Assembly (NCBI GenBank): GCA_003135995.1
Contig: PNBM01000356.1
Span: 1 to 7,977, forward strand
Source of the DNA: Ignavibacteriota bacterium
GTDB lineage: Bacteria > Bacteroidota > Ignavibacteria > Tepidaquicellales > Tepidaquicellaceae
Direction of reading: 5' to 3'
Length of the DNA: 7,977 nucleotides
Shown here piece after piece: positions 6,943 to 7,977 of the stretch. The first letter of the stretch is position 1. Each line of letters opens with the position of its first letter. Both the position numbers and the translations under genes were made by a program. The notes under the pieces are model-generated. The model was not told the origin of the DNA. It made no database searches and worked only from the letters and a program-made list of their open reading frames with translations.

Positions 6943-7977
6943 TATAATTCCACTTTCAGAACCAAGTTTCATTGGAAATGAATGGAAATATGTAAAAGAA
7001 TGCCTTGATACGGGATGGGTATCTTCTATTGGCAATTTTGTGAATATTTTTGAAGAGAAAATTTGCAGGTATACTAAATCAAAGTTTGCAATTGCCTGCG
7101 TTAACGGTTCTTCAGCGCTTCATGTGTCGCTTAGAATTCTTGGTGTACAACCCGGGGATGAAGTAATAGTTCCCACTTTAACCTTCATTGCCCCTGTAAA
7201 TGTTGTCAGGTACTTAAATGCCCAACCTGTTTTTATGGATTGTGATGATTATTATAATATCGATTCGGAAAAGACAATTGATTTTATCAAAAAATGTACA
7301 GTATTTAAAAAAGGATTTACATATAATAAAAAAACAAAGAAAAGAATATCTGCGATTATTCCTGTTCACGTATTCGGGAACGCGGTAAATATTGAACCAC
7401 TAATTTTTATTTGCAGAGAACGGAATATCAAAATTCTTGAAGATGCATCGGAAAGTTTAGGGTCATGGTATAAAAATGGTAAATTATACGGAAGACATAC
7501 AGGTACAATCGGAGATATCGGATGCTTATCGTTTAACGGTAACAAAATTATAACTACCGGAGGCGGTGGAATGATTTTAACCAATAACGAAGAATATGCA
7601 ATAAAAGCTAAGTACCTCACAACCCAGGCGAAAAACGATAAATTAAGATTTATTCATAATGACATTGGATATAATTACAGGTTGACGAATATTCAGGCGG
7701 CGCTTGGAGTAGGACAATTGGAAAATTTAGAAAAATACTTAAAAGCCAAAAAAAAGAATTATTTAAACCTGAAAAAAGAAATTGATAAAATAAGAGGAAT
7801 AAAAATATCAGGCACACCGGAATATTCAAATAATAATCTGTGGTTGAATATTCTGAAATATGAAAATTCAATATTCAACTATGAGGTGGATTTTCTAGTT
7901 TTTAAGTTTCTTAAAAAGGGAATTCAAACAAGGCCTGTCTGGTATCTAAACCACCTGCAGGAGCCATATAAAAATTG
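6917..7977 (+). CDS. LegC-family sugar aminotransferase, PLP-dependent (3' truncated)
   Basis: The frame is open from the ATG at 6917 to the window end: 353 residues plus two bases. It belongs to the DegT/DnrJ/EryC1/StrS aminotransferases, which transfer an amino group from glutamate to a keto nucleotide sugar. The match is to the LegC subgroup: IPLSEPSFIGNEWKYVKECL then DTGWVSSIGNFV (11-42), VNGSSALHVSL (62-72), PGDEVIVPTLTF (79-90), an NKKTKKRI insert (137-144), PVHVFGN (149-155) and TRPVWYLNHLQEPYK (338-352). Lys210 in SFNGNKIITTGGGG is the expected PLP Schiff-base lysine, and Asp176 in EDASES should hold the pyridine nitrogen. LegC enzymes act on UDP- or GDP-linked 4-keto-6-deoxy-GlcNAc in legionaminic acid pathways. 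Perhaps 30-40 residues are missing. The start lies inside the nucleotidyltransferase, 26 bases before its stop, and puts the conserved IPLSEP at residue 11. A GAGGAAG at 6898-6904 is 12 bases upstream, distant for a Shine-Dalgarno. The exact substrate is unproven. Confidence 0.9.
   Translation, partial: MKNTSKNIDIIPLSEPSFIGNEWKYVKECLDTGWVSSIGNFVNIFEEKICRYTKSKFAIACVNGSSALHVSLRILGVQPGDEVIVPTLTFIAPVNVVRYLNAQPVFMDCDDYYNIDSEKTIDFIKKCTVFKKGFTYNKKTKKRISAIIPVHVFGNAVNIEPLIFICRERNIKILEDASESLGSWYKNGKLYGRHTGTIGDIGCLSFNGNKIITTGGGGMILTNNEEYAIKAKYLTTQAKNDKLRFIHNDIGYNYRLTNIQAALGVGQLENLEKYLKAKKKNYLNLKKEIDKIRGIKISGTPEYSNNNLWLNILKYENSIFNYEVDFLVFKFLKKGIQTRPVWYLNHLQEPYKN

Noticed and set aside
7366..7871. Minus-strand open frames opposite the aminotransferase, one appearing hydrophobic
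   Set aside because: The plus-strand frame encodes conserved LegC blocks including the PLP lysine. The hydrophobic look comes from reading Lys/Asn/Glu-rich codons in reverse complement.

Overview
The window is a one-strand run of glycan-biosynthesis genes from a low-GC bacterium. All seven supported genes read on the + strand. The DNA is roughly 30% G+C by eye, and the spacers are lower still. None of the five genes whose start follows a visible spacer or junction has a Shine-Dalgarno sequence at normal spacing. The stretches before the starts are A/T-rich instead. That pattern, with the protein types, suggests a member of the Bacteroidota or a nearby phylum such as Ignavibacteriota. This is inference; no taxonomic marker gene is present.

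Layout. Positions 1-750 hold the 3' part of a GT-B fold glycosyltransferase whose start lies outside the window. After a 97-bp AT-rich gap comes a full-length glutamine-dependent asparagine synthase-type amidotransferase (848-2818). It is followed 25 bp later by a GT4-like glycosyltransferase (2844-4010), 11 bp later by an NAD-dependent sugar epimerase/dehydratase (4022-4888), and then, with a 1-base TAATG overlap, by a second complete GT4 glycosyltransferase (4888-6093). A 147-bp very AT-rich spacer follows. A second block then begins with a single-domain sugar-phosphate nucleotidyltransferase (6241-6942). It overlaps by 26 bases a LegC-family PLP aminotransferase (6917 to the window end, 3' truncated).

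Working together, the genes fit a capsule, O-antigen or exopolysaccharide locus. The nucleotidyltransferase and LegC-type aminotransferase would make an activated amino sugar, possibly toward a legionaminic-type nonulosonate. The epimerase/dehydratase would shape another nucleotide sugar. Three glycosyltransferases would assemble the repeat unit, and the AsnB-type enzyme probably amidates an acid group on a sugar or precursor. Exact sugars cannot be read from the sequence.

I see no RNA genes, CRISPR array, insertion sequence, attachment site or convincing terminator. The most notable points are the change in base composition at about 6241, the amidotransferase embedded among glycosyltransferases, and the tight nucleotidyltransferase/LegC coupling. 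I found no clear sign of a wholly new type of system; the gene families are known ones in a probably strain-specific combination.
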